From the NCBI GenBank assembly GCA_036785325.1, contig JAXIVH010000038.1, positions 79,501 to 143,500 of the forward strand: DNA of 64,000 nt. Reading direction: 5' to 3'. The stretch comes from Urophycis tenuis (Eukaryota; Chordata; Actinopteri; Gadiformes; Phycidae). The position numbers were made by a program, and so were the translations under genes. Below are positions 35,458 to 46,552 of the stretch, one piece after another. The notes beneath the pieces were generated by a model, which was not told the origin of the DNA, did not search any database, and was given only the letters and a program-made list of their open reading frames with translations. Positions within the stretch are counted from its first letter, which is position 1. Each line of letters begins with the position of its first letter.

Positions 35458-36155
35458 AATCACTTACTTGGAACGGCATGATCCCACATCGCTGTGAAGG
35501 GATGGCGTTAACCAGGTGGGCGTGCAACCCCTCGAGAGAGTTGCTGCCTCACCGGCACTTGTACTTGTTCAGCCGGATGCAGTTCTTCACAACCACCTTC
35601 ACAGAGACATACAGCTGTATGCCAGGGGGGTCCTGTAACACACAACCTATTGCAAGGTCCTCATTTATGCTGGTGTCATTTTGAAATGTTACCATATACA
35701 AGTTTGAATGGTTTTGACACACGATGACTGCAGAGACAGCTGCAGGATGGCCCACGAAGCAGGACGGAGGGGGCCTGTGGCTGTGCGGGGAGGACCAGCG
35801 GTATGGGTGCTGCCGACACAGGGGGCGGGCGGGCCACAGGCTGACGCAGCAGGAGGCCTCGGCTGGAGGCGGGTGGGCGCAGGAGGCTTCGGCCGGGTGG
35901 AGGACGACAACGCAGTGGGCTGAACGGGCCGGTTGGTGGGAGTCACAGGCTCTGGCTCATCAACAAATAACCTGGAAATATAAAATACACACGTGATCAG
36001 TATTGATATTGATATCTTTTATAAGAACACTGTTCATACCGTTTACACTTTTTATACAACTGTTTATACAATGTCCATACTGTTTATTTATTAATGTTTA
36101 TCACTGAAAAATAAAGGTGACTTGGTATGACTTGTGTGCTATTTTCTTTCCACAG
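35174..36155. repeat. Block B, copy 1
   Basis: About 980 bp set into a satellite monomer right after TTTCAAT. Order on +: CACGCGTTTTTTTTGTAA, an AT-rich stretch, GACCAGACGTCCGAG, a (TA)n/(GT)n microsatellite (about 35361-35455), the exon-like segment on the minus strand, an AT-rich stretch with AAAAATAAAGG, and TTCTTTCCACAG, where it rejoins monomer-like sequence. This copy has TGCACGCG in place of TTCACGCG at its left edge. Confidence 0.9.
35468..35971 (-). pseudogene. Amplified exon fragment of a teleost transposon-like family
   Basis: On the minus strand, TATTTCCAG gives a good 3' splice site at the right edge and CCAA|GTAAGT a good 5' splice site at the left edge, with 504 bp between. 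The first ~280 bp are open in one frame (LFVDEPEPVTPTNRPVQP, proline-rich). The last ~300 bp are open in another, reading CQNHSNLYMVTFQND, QDPPGIQLYV and GSNSLEGLHAHL. QDPPG...LY followed by C.RG.NSLEG.H.HL is a pattern I recall from large families of uncharacterised, probably transposon-derived fish proteins; this is from memory. A frameshift joins the halves and is common to all B copies. This copy also has a stop (CGA to TGA) right after NKYKCR. It is not a working gene. Confidence 0.6.
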
Positions 36156-39100
36156 CCAACAGAACACACATGAATCAGCTTATTATTTCGACGACCCATG
36201 GGCAAATATAGTCATGCCATACGTCGTTGGAAAGCTTAGATTTCCCCGTTTAAAATGTGCCAATCTCCGAGCAATTTGGTTGCTCACAGACAAATCTGCG
36301 TCAGGTTGACTGAAGTCTACACAGCAGCTAAAGACATACCTTCAACGTTTCAATTAACATCAATCTTTCCTTACAGAACACAAATTAATTAGCTTAGTAT
36401 TTCAACGACCCTTTAGTGAATATAGTCTTGCCATACGCCGTTGGAAAGCTTAGATTTCCCCACTTAAAATGAGCCCATCCGCGAGCAGTCTGGTTGATCA
36501 CAGACTAAACTGCGTCAGGTTGACTGAAGTCTACCCAGCAGCTAAAAACATAACTTCAACGTTTCAATTAACATCAATCTTTCCTTACAGAACACAAATT
36601 AATTAGCTTAGTATTTCAACGACCCTTTGGTGAATATAGTCTTGCCATACGCCGTTGGAAAGCTTAGATTTCCCCGCTTATAATGAGCCCATCCCCGAGC
36701 AATTTGGTTGCTCACAGAGAAAACTGTGTCAGGTTGAGTGAAGTCTACCCAGCAGCTAAAAACATACCTTCAACGTTTCAATTAACATCAATCTTTCCTT
36801 ACAGAACACTAATTAATTAGCTTAGTATTTCAACGACCCATGAGTCAATATAGTCTTGCCATACGCCGTTGGAAAGCTTAGATTTCCCCGCTTAAAATGA
36901 GCCCATCCGCGAGCAGTCTGGTTGATCACAGACTAAACTGCCTCAGGTTGAATGAAGTCTACCCAGCAGCTAAAAACATACCTTTAACGTTTCAATTAAC
37001 ATCAATCTTTCCTTACAGAACACAAATTAATTAGCTTAGTATTTCAACGGCCCTTTGGTGAATATAGTCTTGCCATACGCCGTTGGAAAGCTTAGATTTC
37101 CCCGCTTATAATGAGCCCATCCCCGAGCAATTTGGTTGCTGACAGACAAATCTGCGTCAGGTTCACTGAAGTCTACACAGCAGCTAAAGACATACCTTCA
37201 ACGTTTCAATTAACATCAATCTTTCCTTACAGAACACAAATTAATTAGCTTAGTATTTAAACGACCCATGAGTCAATATAGTCTTGCCATACGCCGTTGG
37301 AAAGCTTAGATTTCCCTGCTTAAAATGAGCCCATCCCCGAGCAATTTGGTTGCTCACAGACAAAACTGTGTCAGGTTGACTGAAGTCTACACAGCAGCTA
37401 AAGACATACCTTCAACGTTTCAATTAACATCAATCTTTCCTTACAGAACACAAATTAATTAGCTTAGTATTTCAACGACCCATGAGTCAATATAGTCTTG
37501 CCATACGCCGTTGGAAAGCTTAGATTTCCCCGCTTTAAATGAGCCCATCCGCGAGCAATTTGGTTGCTCAGAGACAAAACTGCGTCAGGGTGACTGAAGT
37601 CTACCCAGCAGCTAAAAAAAACCCATCAACGTTTCAATTAACATTAATCTTTCCTTACAGAACACAAATTAATTATCTTAGTATTTCAACAAACCATGAG
37701 TCAATATAGTCTTGCCATACGCCGTTGGAAAGCTTAGATTTCCCCGCTTAAAATGAGCCCATCCGCGAGGAGTCTGGTTGATCACAGACTAAACTGCGTC
37801 AGGTTGAATGAAGTCTACCCAGCAGCTAAAAACATACCTTAAACGTTTTAATTAACATCAATCTTTCCTTACAGAACACAAATTAATTAGCTTAGTTTTT
37901 CAACGGCCCTTTGGTGAATATAGTCTTGCCATACGCCGTTGAAAAGCTTAGATTTCCCCGCTTAAAATGAGCCCATCCGCCAGCAGTCTGGTTGATCACA
38001 GACTAAACTGCGTCAGGTTGACTGAAGTCTACCCAGCAGCTAAAAACATACCTTAAACGTTTCAATTAACATCAATCTTTCCTTACAGAACACAAATTAA
38101 TTACCTTACTATTTCAACGACCCTTTGGTGAATATAGTCTTGCCATACGCCGTTGGAAAGCTTAGATTTCCCCGCTTATAATGAGCCCATCCCCGAGCAA
38201 TTTGGTTGCTCACAGACAAAACTGTGTCAGGTTGACTGAAGTCTACCCAGCAGCTAAAAACATACCTTCAACGTTTCAATTAACATCAATCTTTCCTTAC
38301 AGAACACTAATTAATTATCTTAGTATTTCAACGACCCATGGGTCAATATAGTCTTGCCATACGCCGTTGGGAAGCTTAGATTTCCTCGCTTAAAATGAGC
38401 CCATCCGCGAGCAGTCTGGTTGATCACAGACTAAACTGCGTCAGGTTGAATGAAGTCTACCCAGCAGCTAAAAACATACCTTTAACGTTTCAATTAACAT
38501 CAATCTTTCCTTACAGAACACAAATTAATTAGCTTAGTATTTCAATGACCCATGAGTCAATATAGTCTTGCCATACGCCGTTGGAAAGCTTAGATTTCCC
38601 CGCTTAAAATGAGCCTATCTCCGAGCAGTCTGGTTGATCACAGACTAAACTGCGTCAGGTTGACTGAAGTCTACCCAGCAGCTAAAAACATACCTTCAAC
38701 GTTTCAATTAACATCAAGCTTTCCTTACAGAACACAAATTAATTAGCTTAGTATTTCAATGACCCATGAGTCAATATAGTCTTGCCATACGCCGTTGGAA
38801 AGCTTAGATTTCCCCGCTTAAAATGAGCCCATCCGCGAGCAGTCTGGTTGATCACAGACTAAACTGCGTCAGGTTGAATGAAGTCTACCCAGCAGCTAAA
38901 AACATACCTTTAACGTTTCAATTAACATCAATCTTTCCTTACAGAACACAAATTAATTAGCTTAGTATTTCAACGACCCATGAGTCAATATAGTCTTGCC
39001 ATACGCCGTTGGAAAGCTTAGATTTCCCCGCTTAAAATGAGCCCATCCGCGAGCAGTCTGGTTGATCACAGACTAAACTGCGTCAGGTTGAATGAAGTCT

Positions 39101-39565
39101 ACCCAGCAGCTAAAAACATACCTTAAACGTTTTAATTAACATCAATCTTTCCTTACAGAACACAAATTAATTAGCTTAGTTTTTCAACGGCCCTTTGGTG
39201 AATATAGTCTTGCCATACGCCGTTGAAAAGCTTAGATTTCCCCGCTTATAATGAGCCCATCCCCGAGCAATTTGGTTGCTCACAGACAAAACTGTGTCAG
39301 GTTGACTGAAGTCTACCCAGCAGCTAAAAACATACCTTCAACGTTTCAATTAACATCAATCTTTCCTTACAGAACACTAATTAATTATCTTAGTATTTCA
39401 ACGACCCATGAGTCAATATAGTCTTGCCCTACGCCGTTGGGAACCTTAGATTTCCCCGCTTAAAATGAGCCCATCCCCGAGCAATTTGGTTGCTCACAGA
39501 CAAAACTGCGTCAGGTTGACTGAAGTCTACCCAGCAGCTAAAAACATACCTTCAACTTTTCAATT
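36156..39565 (+). repeat. Satellite S, long block (about 16 monomers)
   Basis: The longest uninterrupted run, about 3.41 kb. Two main monomer types occur: 'GAGCAATTTGGTTGCTCACAG' and 'GAGCAGTCTGGTTGATCACAG'. They partly alternate, so there is a higher-order pattern. The first monomer, next to block B, has its own signature (TACGTCGTTGG, CCCGTTTAAAATG, TCTCCGAG, ACAAATCTGCG, CTACACAGCAGCTAAAGAC), which also appears in part in a monomer near 37150, a sign of exchange. Confidence 0.95.
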
Positions 39566-39812
39566 CACGCGTTTTTTTTGTAATACGTGTAGCTATGATA
39601 AAGGACACATGTTTTGGCCTGTTTTATTATTCATAGTTGGCTTAACAGTAATAGAATATTATTATATGCTATAAGTGACCAGACGTCCGAGATCAAAACT
39701 GGGAGCATAATCCCCGAGAAGGGGGAAAAAAAGGGTCAGCTATGTTTAAGTATATATATATATATGTGTGTGTATATATGCGTGTGTGTGTGTGTATATA
39801 TGCGCGCGCGTG

Positions 39813-39862
<50 letters not shown>

Positions 39863-40560
39863 AATCACTTACTTGGAACGGCATGATCCCACATCACTGT
39901 GAAGGGATGGCGTTAACCAGGTGGGCGTGCAACCCCTCGAGAGAGTTGCTGCCTCGCCGGCACTTGTACTTGTTCAGCCGGATGCAGTTCTTCACAACCA
40001 CCTTCACAGAGACATACAGCTGTATGCCAGGGGGGTCCTGTAACACACAACCTATTGCAAGGTCCTCATTTATGCTGGTGTCATTTTGAAATGTTACCAT
40101 ATACAAGTTTGAATGGTTTTGACACACGATGACTGCAGAGACAGCTGCAGGATGGCCCACGAAGCAGGACGGAGGGGGCCTGTGGCTGTGCGGGGAGGAC
40201 CAGCGGTATGGGTGCTGCCGACACAGGGGGCGGGCGGGCCACAGGCTGACGCAGCAGGAGGCCTCGGCTGGAGGCGGGTGGGCGCAGGAGGCTTCGGCCG
40301 GGTGGAGGACGACAACGCAGTGGGCTGAACGGGCCGGTTGGTGGGAGTCACAGGCTCTGGCTCATCAACAAATAACCTGGAAATATAAAATACACACGTG
40401 ATCAGTATTGATATTGATATCTTTTATAAGAACACTGTTCATACCGTTTACACTTTTTATATAACTGTTTATACAATGTCCATACTGTTTATTTATTAAT
40501 GTTTATCACTGAAAAATAAAGGTGACTTGGTATGACTTGTGTGCTATTTTCTTTCCACAG
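39566..40560. repeat. Block B, copy 2
   Basis: A complete copy. The microsatellite (about 39750-39860) is interrupted by a single TTTG. The left edge is in the common TTCACGCG form. Confidence 0.9.
39873..40376 (-). pseudogene. Exon fragment, B copy 2
   Basis: Same segment and splice-site edges as in copy 1. NKYKCRRGSNSLEGLHAHL is uninterrupted here, but a different CGA to TGA change stops the frame 17 bases before the donor, after VNAIPSQ. The proline-rich part remains in the other frame. The independent damage at a CpG fits decay of methylated, non-selected DNA. Confidence 0.6.
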
Positions 40561-41188
40561 CCAACAGAACACACATGAATCAGCTTATTATTTCGACGAC
40601 CCATGGGCAAATATAGTCATGCCATACGTCGTTGGAAAGCTTAGATTTCCCCGTTTAAAATGAGCCCATCTCCGAGCAATTTGGTTGCTCACAGACAAAT
40701 CTGCGTCAGGTTGACTGAAGTCTACACAGCAGCTAAAGACATACCTTCAACGTTTCAATTAACATCAATCTTTCCTTACAGAACACAAATTAATTAGCTT
40801 AGTATTTCAACGACCCTTTAGTGAATATAGTCTTGCCATACGCCGTTGGAAAGCTTAGATTTCCCCGCTTAAAATGAGCCCATCCTCGAGCAGTCTGGTT
40901 GATCACAGACTAAACTGCGTCAGGTTGACTGAAGTCTACCCAGCAGCTAAAAACATACCTTCAACGTTTCAATTAACATCAATCTTTCCTTACAGAACAC
41001 AAATTAATTAGATTAGTATTTCAACGACCCATGAGTCAATATAGTCTTGCCATACGCCGTTGGAAAGCTTAGATTTCCCCGCTTAAAATGAGCCCATCCG
41101 CGAGCAGTCTGGTTGATCACAGACTAAACTGCGTCAGGTTGACTGAAGTCTACCCAGCAGCTAAAAACATACCTTCAACTTTTCAATT
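40561..41188 (+). repeat. Satellite S, 628 bp block (about 2.9 monomers)
   Basis: Three monomers between B copies 2 and 3, the first with the B-adjacent signature. Same length and nearly the same sequence as 56880-57507. Confidence 0.95.
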
Positions 41189-41434
41189 CACGCGTTTTTT
41201 TTGTAATACGTGTAGCTATGATAAAGGACACATGTTTTGGCCTGTTTTATTATTCATAGTTGGCTTAACAGTAATAGAATATTATTATATGCTATAAGTG
41301 ACCAGACGTCCGAGATCAAAACTGGGAGCATAATCCCCGAGAAGGGGGAAAAAAAGGGTCAGCTATGTTTAAGTATATATATATATGTGTGTGTATATAT
41401 GCGAGTGTGTGTGTGTGTGTGTATATATGCGCGC

Positions 41435-41499
<65 letters not shown>

Positions 41500-42197
41500 A
41501 ATCACTTACTTGGAACGGCATGATCCCATATCGCTGTGAAGGGATGGCGTTAACCAGGTGGGCGTGCAACCCCTCGAGAGAGTTGCTGCCTCGCCGGCAC
41601 TTGTACTTGTTCAGCCGGATGCAGTTCTTCACAACCACCTTCACAGAGACATACAGCTGTATGCCAGGGGGGTCCTGTAACACACAACCTATTGCAAGGT
41701 CCTCATTTATGCTGGTGTCATTTTGAAATGTTACCATATACAAGTTTGAATGGTTTTGACACACGATGACTGCAGAGACAGCTGCAGGATGGCCCACGAA
41801 GCAGGACGGAGGGGGCCTGTGGCTGTGCGGGGAGGACCAGCGGTATGGGTGCTGCCGACACAGGGGGCGGGCGGGCCACAGGCTGACGCAGCAGGAGGCC
41901 TCGGCTGGAGGCGGGTGGGCGCAGGAGGCTTCGTCCGGGTGGAGGACGACAACGCAGTGGGCTGAACGGGCCGGTTGGTGGGAGTCACAGGCTCTGGCTC
42001 ATCAACAAATAACCTGGAAATATAAAATACACACGTGATCAGTATTGATATTGATATCTTTTATAAGAACACTGTTCATACCGTTTACACTTTTTATACA
42101 ACTGTTTATACAATGTCCATACTGTTTATTTATTAATGTTTATCACTGAAAAATAAAGGTGACTAGGTATGACTTGTGTGCTATTTTCTTTCCACAG
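41189..42197. repeat. Block B, copy 3
   Basis: A complete copy with one of the longest (GT)n tracts of the window (about 41431-41495). It shares GACTAGGTATGAC, in place of GACTTGG, with the copy at 57508. Confidence 0.9.
41510..42013 (-). pseudogene. Exon fragment, B copy 3 (3' half open to the donor)
   Basis: The 3' half is open from the GC-rich part through RRGSNSLEGLHAHLVNAIPS and RYGIMPFQ to the GTAAGT donor, so it is among the best preserved. The shared frameshift against the proline-rich 5' half remains. One private substitution lies in the 5' half (TTCGTCCGGG near 41933). No following exon was found on the minus strand within the block. Confidence 0.6.
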
Positions 42198-42987
42198 CCA
42201 ACAGAACACACATGAATCAGCTTATTATTTCGACGACCCATGGGCAAATATAGTCATGCCATACGTCGTTGGAAAGCTTAGATTTCCCCGTTTAAAATGA
42301 GCCCATCTCCGAGCAATTTGGTTGCTCACAGACAAATCTGCGTCAGGTTGACTGAAGTCTACACAGCAGCTAAAGACATACCTTCAACGTTGCAATTAAC
42401 ATCAATCTTTCCTTACAGAACACAAATTAATTAGCTTAGTATTTCAACGACCCATGAGTCAATATAGTCTTGCCATACGCCGTTGGAAAGCTTAGATTTC
42501 CCCGCTTAAAATGAGCCCATCCGCGAGCAGTCTGGTTGATCACAGACTAAACTGCGTCAGGTTGAATGAAGTCTACCCAGCAGCCAAAAACATACCTTTA
42601 ACGTTTCAATTAACATCAATCTTTCCTTACAGAACACAAATTAATTAGCTTAGTATTTCAACGGCCCTTTGGTGAATATAGTCTTACCATACGCCGTTGA
42701 AAAGCTTAGATTTCCCTGCTTAAAATGAGCCCATCCGCCAGCAGTCTGGTTGATCACAGACAAAACTGTGTCAGGTTGAGTGAAGTCTACCCAGCAGCTA
42801 AAAACATACCTTCAACGTTTCAATTAACATCAATCTTTCCTTACAGAACACAAATTAATTATCTTAGTATTTCAACGACCCATGAGTCAATATAGTCTTG
42901 CCATACGCCGTTGGAAAGCTTAGATTTCCCCGCTTAAAATGAGCCCTGGCAAAATGAGCCCAAAACTGCGTCAGGTTAATTTAACGA
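42198..42987 (+). repeat. Satellite S, 790 bp block ending in an aberrant junction
   Basis: Monomers after B copy 3. The last one breaks off at AATGAGCCCTGGCAAAATGA (42939-42958), with a partial repeat of AAAATGAGCCC, then CAAAACTGCGTCAGGTTAAT and directly the inner part of block B. Same length and junction as 58507-59296. Confidence 0.9.
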
Positions 42988-43147
42988 TTAACAGTAATAG
43001 AATATTATTATATGCTATAAGTGACCAGACGTCCGAGATCAAAACTGGGAGCATAATCCCAGAGAAGGGGGAAAAAAAGGGTCAGCTATGTTTAAGTATA
43101 TATATATATGTGTGTGTATATATGCGTGTGTGTGTGTGTATATATGC

Positions 43148-43204
<57 letters not shown>

Positions 43205-43902
43205 AATCACTTACTTGGAACGGCATGATCCCACATCGCTGTGAAGGGACGGCGTTAACCAGGTGGGCGTGAAACCCCTCGAGAGAGTTGCTGCCTCACC
43301 GGCACTTGTACTTGTTCAGCCGGATGCAGTTCTTCACAACCACCTTCACAGAGACATACAGCTGTATGCCAGGGGGGTCATGTAACACACAACCTATTGC
43401 AAGGTCCTCATTTATGCTGGTGTCATTTTGAAATGTTACCATATACAAGTTTGAATGGTTTTGACACACGATGACTGCAGAGACAGCTGCAGGATGGCCC
43501 ACGAAGCAGGACGGAGGGGGCCTGTGGCTGTGCGGGGAGGACCAGCGGTATGGGTGCTGCCGACACAGGGGGCGGGCGGGCCACAGGCTGATGCAACAGG
43601 AGGCCTCGGCTGGAGGCGGGTGGGCGCAGGAGGCTTCGGCCGGGTGGAGGACGACAACGCAGTGGGCTGAACGGGCCGGTTGGTGGGAATCACAGGCTCT
43701 GGCTCATCAACAAATAACCTGGAAATATAAAATACACACGTGATCAGTATTGATATTGATATCTTTTATAAGAACACTGTTCATACCGTTTACACTTTTT
43801 ATACAACTGTTTATACAATGTCCATACTGTTTATTTATTAATGTTTATCACTGAAAAATAAAGGTGACTTGGTATGACTTGTGTGCTATTTTCTTTCCAC
43901 AG
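42988..43902. repeat. Block B, copy 4, left ~85 bp deleted
   Basis: Starts within the block at AACAGTAATAGAATATT; the CACGCG edge and the following ~85 bp are missing. The rest is complete, with a (GT)n tract at about 43149-43200. Confidence 0.9.
43215..43718 (-). pseudogene. Exon fragment, B copy 4
   Basis: Has the TGA after NKYKCR and a Q to H change giving HDPPG. This pair of changes is shared with the copies at 45466 and 59526 and defines a subfamily. Confidence 0.6.
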
Positions 43903-45172
43903 CCAACAGAACACACATGAATCAGCTTATTATTTCGACGACCCATGGGCAAATATAGTCATGCCATACGTCGTTGGAAAGCTTAGATTTCCCCGTTTAA
44001 AATGAGCCCATCTCCGAGCAATTTGGTTGCTCACAGACAAATCTGCGTCAGGTTGACTGAAGTCTACACAGCAGCTAAAGACATACCTTCAACGTTTCAA
44101 TTAACATCAATCTTTCCTTACAGAACACAAATTAATTAGCTTAGTATTTCAACGACCCTTTAGTGAATATAGTCTTGCCATACGCCGTTGGAAAGCTTAG
44201 ATTTCCCCGCTTAAAATGAGCCCATCCTCGAGCAGTCTGGTTGATCACAGACTAAACTGCGTCAGGTTGACTGAAGTCTACCCAGCAGCTAAAAACATAC
44301 CTTCAACGTTTCAATTAACATCAATCTTTCCTTACAGAACACAAATTAATTAGCTTAGTATTTCAACGACCCATGAGTCAATATACTCTTGCCATACGCC
44401 GTTGGAAAGCTTAGATTTCCCCGCTTAAAATGAGCCAATCCGCGAGCAGTCTGGTTGATCACAGACTAAACTGCGTCAGGTTGAATGAAGTCTACCCAGC
44501 AGCTAAAAACATACCTTTAACGTTTCAATTGACATCAATCTTTCCTTACAGAACACAAATTAATTAGCTTAGTATTTCAACGGGCCATTGGTGAATATAC
44601 TCTTGCCATACGCCGTTGAAAAGCTTAGATTTCCCCGCTTATAATGAGCCCATCCCCAAGCAATTTGGTTGCTCAGAGACAAAACTGTGTCAGGTTGACT
44701 GAAGTCTACCCAGCAGCTAAAAACATACCTTCAACATTTCAATTAACATCAATCTTTCCTTACAGAACACAAATTAATTAGCTTAGTATTTCAACGACCC
44801 ATGAGTCAATATAGTCTAGCCATACGCCGTTGGAAAGCTTAGATTTCCCTGCTTAAAATGAGCCCATCCGCGAGCAGTCTGCTTGCTCACAGACAAAACT
44901 GCGTCAGGTTGACTGAAGTCTACCCAGCAGCTAAAAACATACCTTCAACGTTTCAATTAAGATCAATCTTTCAATAAAGAACACAAATTAATTAGCTTAG
45001 TATTTCAACGACCCATGAGTCAATATAGTCTAGCCATACGCCGTTGGGAACCTTAGATTTCCCCGCTTAAAATGAGCCCATCCGCGAGCAATTTGGTTGC
45101 TCACAGACTAAACTGCGTCAGGTTGAATGAAGTCTACCCAGCAGCTAAAAACACACCTTCAACTTTTCAATT
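43903..45172 (+). repeat. Satellite S, block of about 6 monomers
   Basis: Length 1270 bp. It corresponds to 60214-61696, which is one monomer (213 bp) longer. The monomers near 44970-45170 have the AATAAAG form instead of TTACAG. Confidence 0.95.
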
Positions 45173-45412
45173 CACGCGTTTTTTTTGTAATACGTGTAGC
45201 TATGATAAAGGACACATGTTTTGGCCTGTTTTATTATTCATAGTTGGCTTAACAGTAATAGAATATTATTATATGCTATAAGTGACCAGACGTCCGAGAT
45301 CAAAACTGGGAGCATAATCCCCGAGAAGGGGGAAAAAAAGGGTCAGCTATGTTTAAGTATATATATATATGTGTGTGTATATATAAGTGTGTGTGTGTGT
45401 GTATATATGCGC

Positions 45413-45455
<43 letters not shown>

Positions 45456-46153
45456 AATCACTTACTTGGAACGGCATGATCCCACATCGCTGTGAAGGGA
45501 CGGCGTTAACCAGGTGGGCGTGCAACCCCTCGAGAGAGTTGCTGCCTCACCGGCACTTGTACTTGTTCAGCCGGATGCAGTTCTTCACAACCACCTTCAC
45601 AGAGACATACAGCTGTATGCCAGGGGGGTCATGTAACACACAACCTATTGCAAGGTCCTCATTTATGCTGGTGTCATTTTGAAATGTTACCATATACAAG
45701 TTTGAATGGTTTTGACACACGATGACTGCAGAGACAGCTGCAGGATGGCCCACGAAGCAGGACGGAGGGGGCCTGTGGCTGTGCGGGGAGGACCAGCGGT
45801 ATGGGTGCTGCCGACACAGGGGGCGGGCGGGCCACAGGCTGACGCAGCAGGAGGCCTCGGCTGGAGGCGGGTGGGCGCAGGAGGCTTCGGCCGGGTGGAG
45901 GACGACAACGCAGTGGGCTGAACGGGCCGGTTGGTGGGAGTCACAGGCTCTGGCTCATCAACAAATAACCTGGAAATATAAAATACACACGTGATCAGTA
46001 TTGATATTGATATCTTTTATAAGAACACTGTTCATACCGTTTACACTTTTTATATAACTGTTTATACAATGTCCATACTGTTTATTTATTAATGTTTATC
46101 ACTGAAAAATAAAGGTGACTTGGTATGACTTGTGTGCTATTTTCTTTCCACAG
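45173..46153. repeat. Block B, copy 5
   Basis: A complete copy; its microsatellite has TATATAAGTG, where most copies have TATATGCGTG, shared with the copy at 61697. Confidence 0.9.
45466..45969 (-). pseudogene. Exon fragment, B copy 5
   Basis: Carries the TGA after NKYKCR and the HDPPG change, like B copy 4. Splice-site edges are intact. Confidence 0.6.
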
Positions 46154-46552
46154 CCAACAGAACACACATGAATCAGCTTATTATTTCGACGGCAAATATA
46201 GTCATGCCATACGTCGTTGGAAAGCTTAGATTTCCCCGTTTAAAATGAGCCCATCTCCGAGCAATTTGGTTGCTCACAGACAAATCTGCGTCAGGTTGAC
46301 TGAAGTCTACACAGCAGCTAAAGACATACCTTCAACGTTTCAATTAACATCAATCTTTCCTTACAGAACACAAATTAATTAGCTTAGTATTTCAACGACC
46401 CTTTAGTGAATATAGTCTTGCCATACGCCGTTGGAAAGCTTAGATTGCCACGATTAAAAGGAGATCATCCACGAGTCATATGCTTGCTCACAGACAAAAC
46501 GGCGATAGTTTGAATGAAGTCTACCCAGCAGCTAAAAACATAGCTTCAACGT
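46154..46552 (+). repeat. Satellite S, right end of the first array, decaying
   Basis: One monomer with the B-adjacent signature (15 bp of it lost: CGACGGCAAATATAG), one normal monomer, then a clearly diverged last one (TAGATTGCCACGATTAAAAG, GTCATATGCTTGCTC, ACGGCGATAGTTTGAATG). Increasing divergence at the edge is usual for satellites. Confidence 0.85.

Noticed and set aside
35359..35459. Reading frames through the TA/GT microsatellites (YIYVCVYMRVCVC and similar)
   Set aside because: Simple-sequence translations whose length follows the GT count, with no conserved start or end.
35708..35996. Plus-strand frames of 71 and 90 codons in block B
   Set aside because: Shadow frames of the GC-rich minus-strand exon segment. 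The splice-site edges and family-like motifs are on the minus strand.
36156..39565. CRISPR-like array
   Set aside because: The 214 bp period has no short repeat alternating with unique spacers; it is an ordinary eukaryotic satellite.
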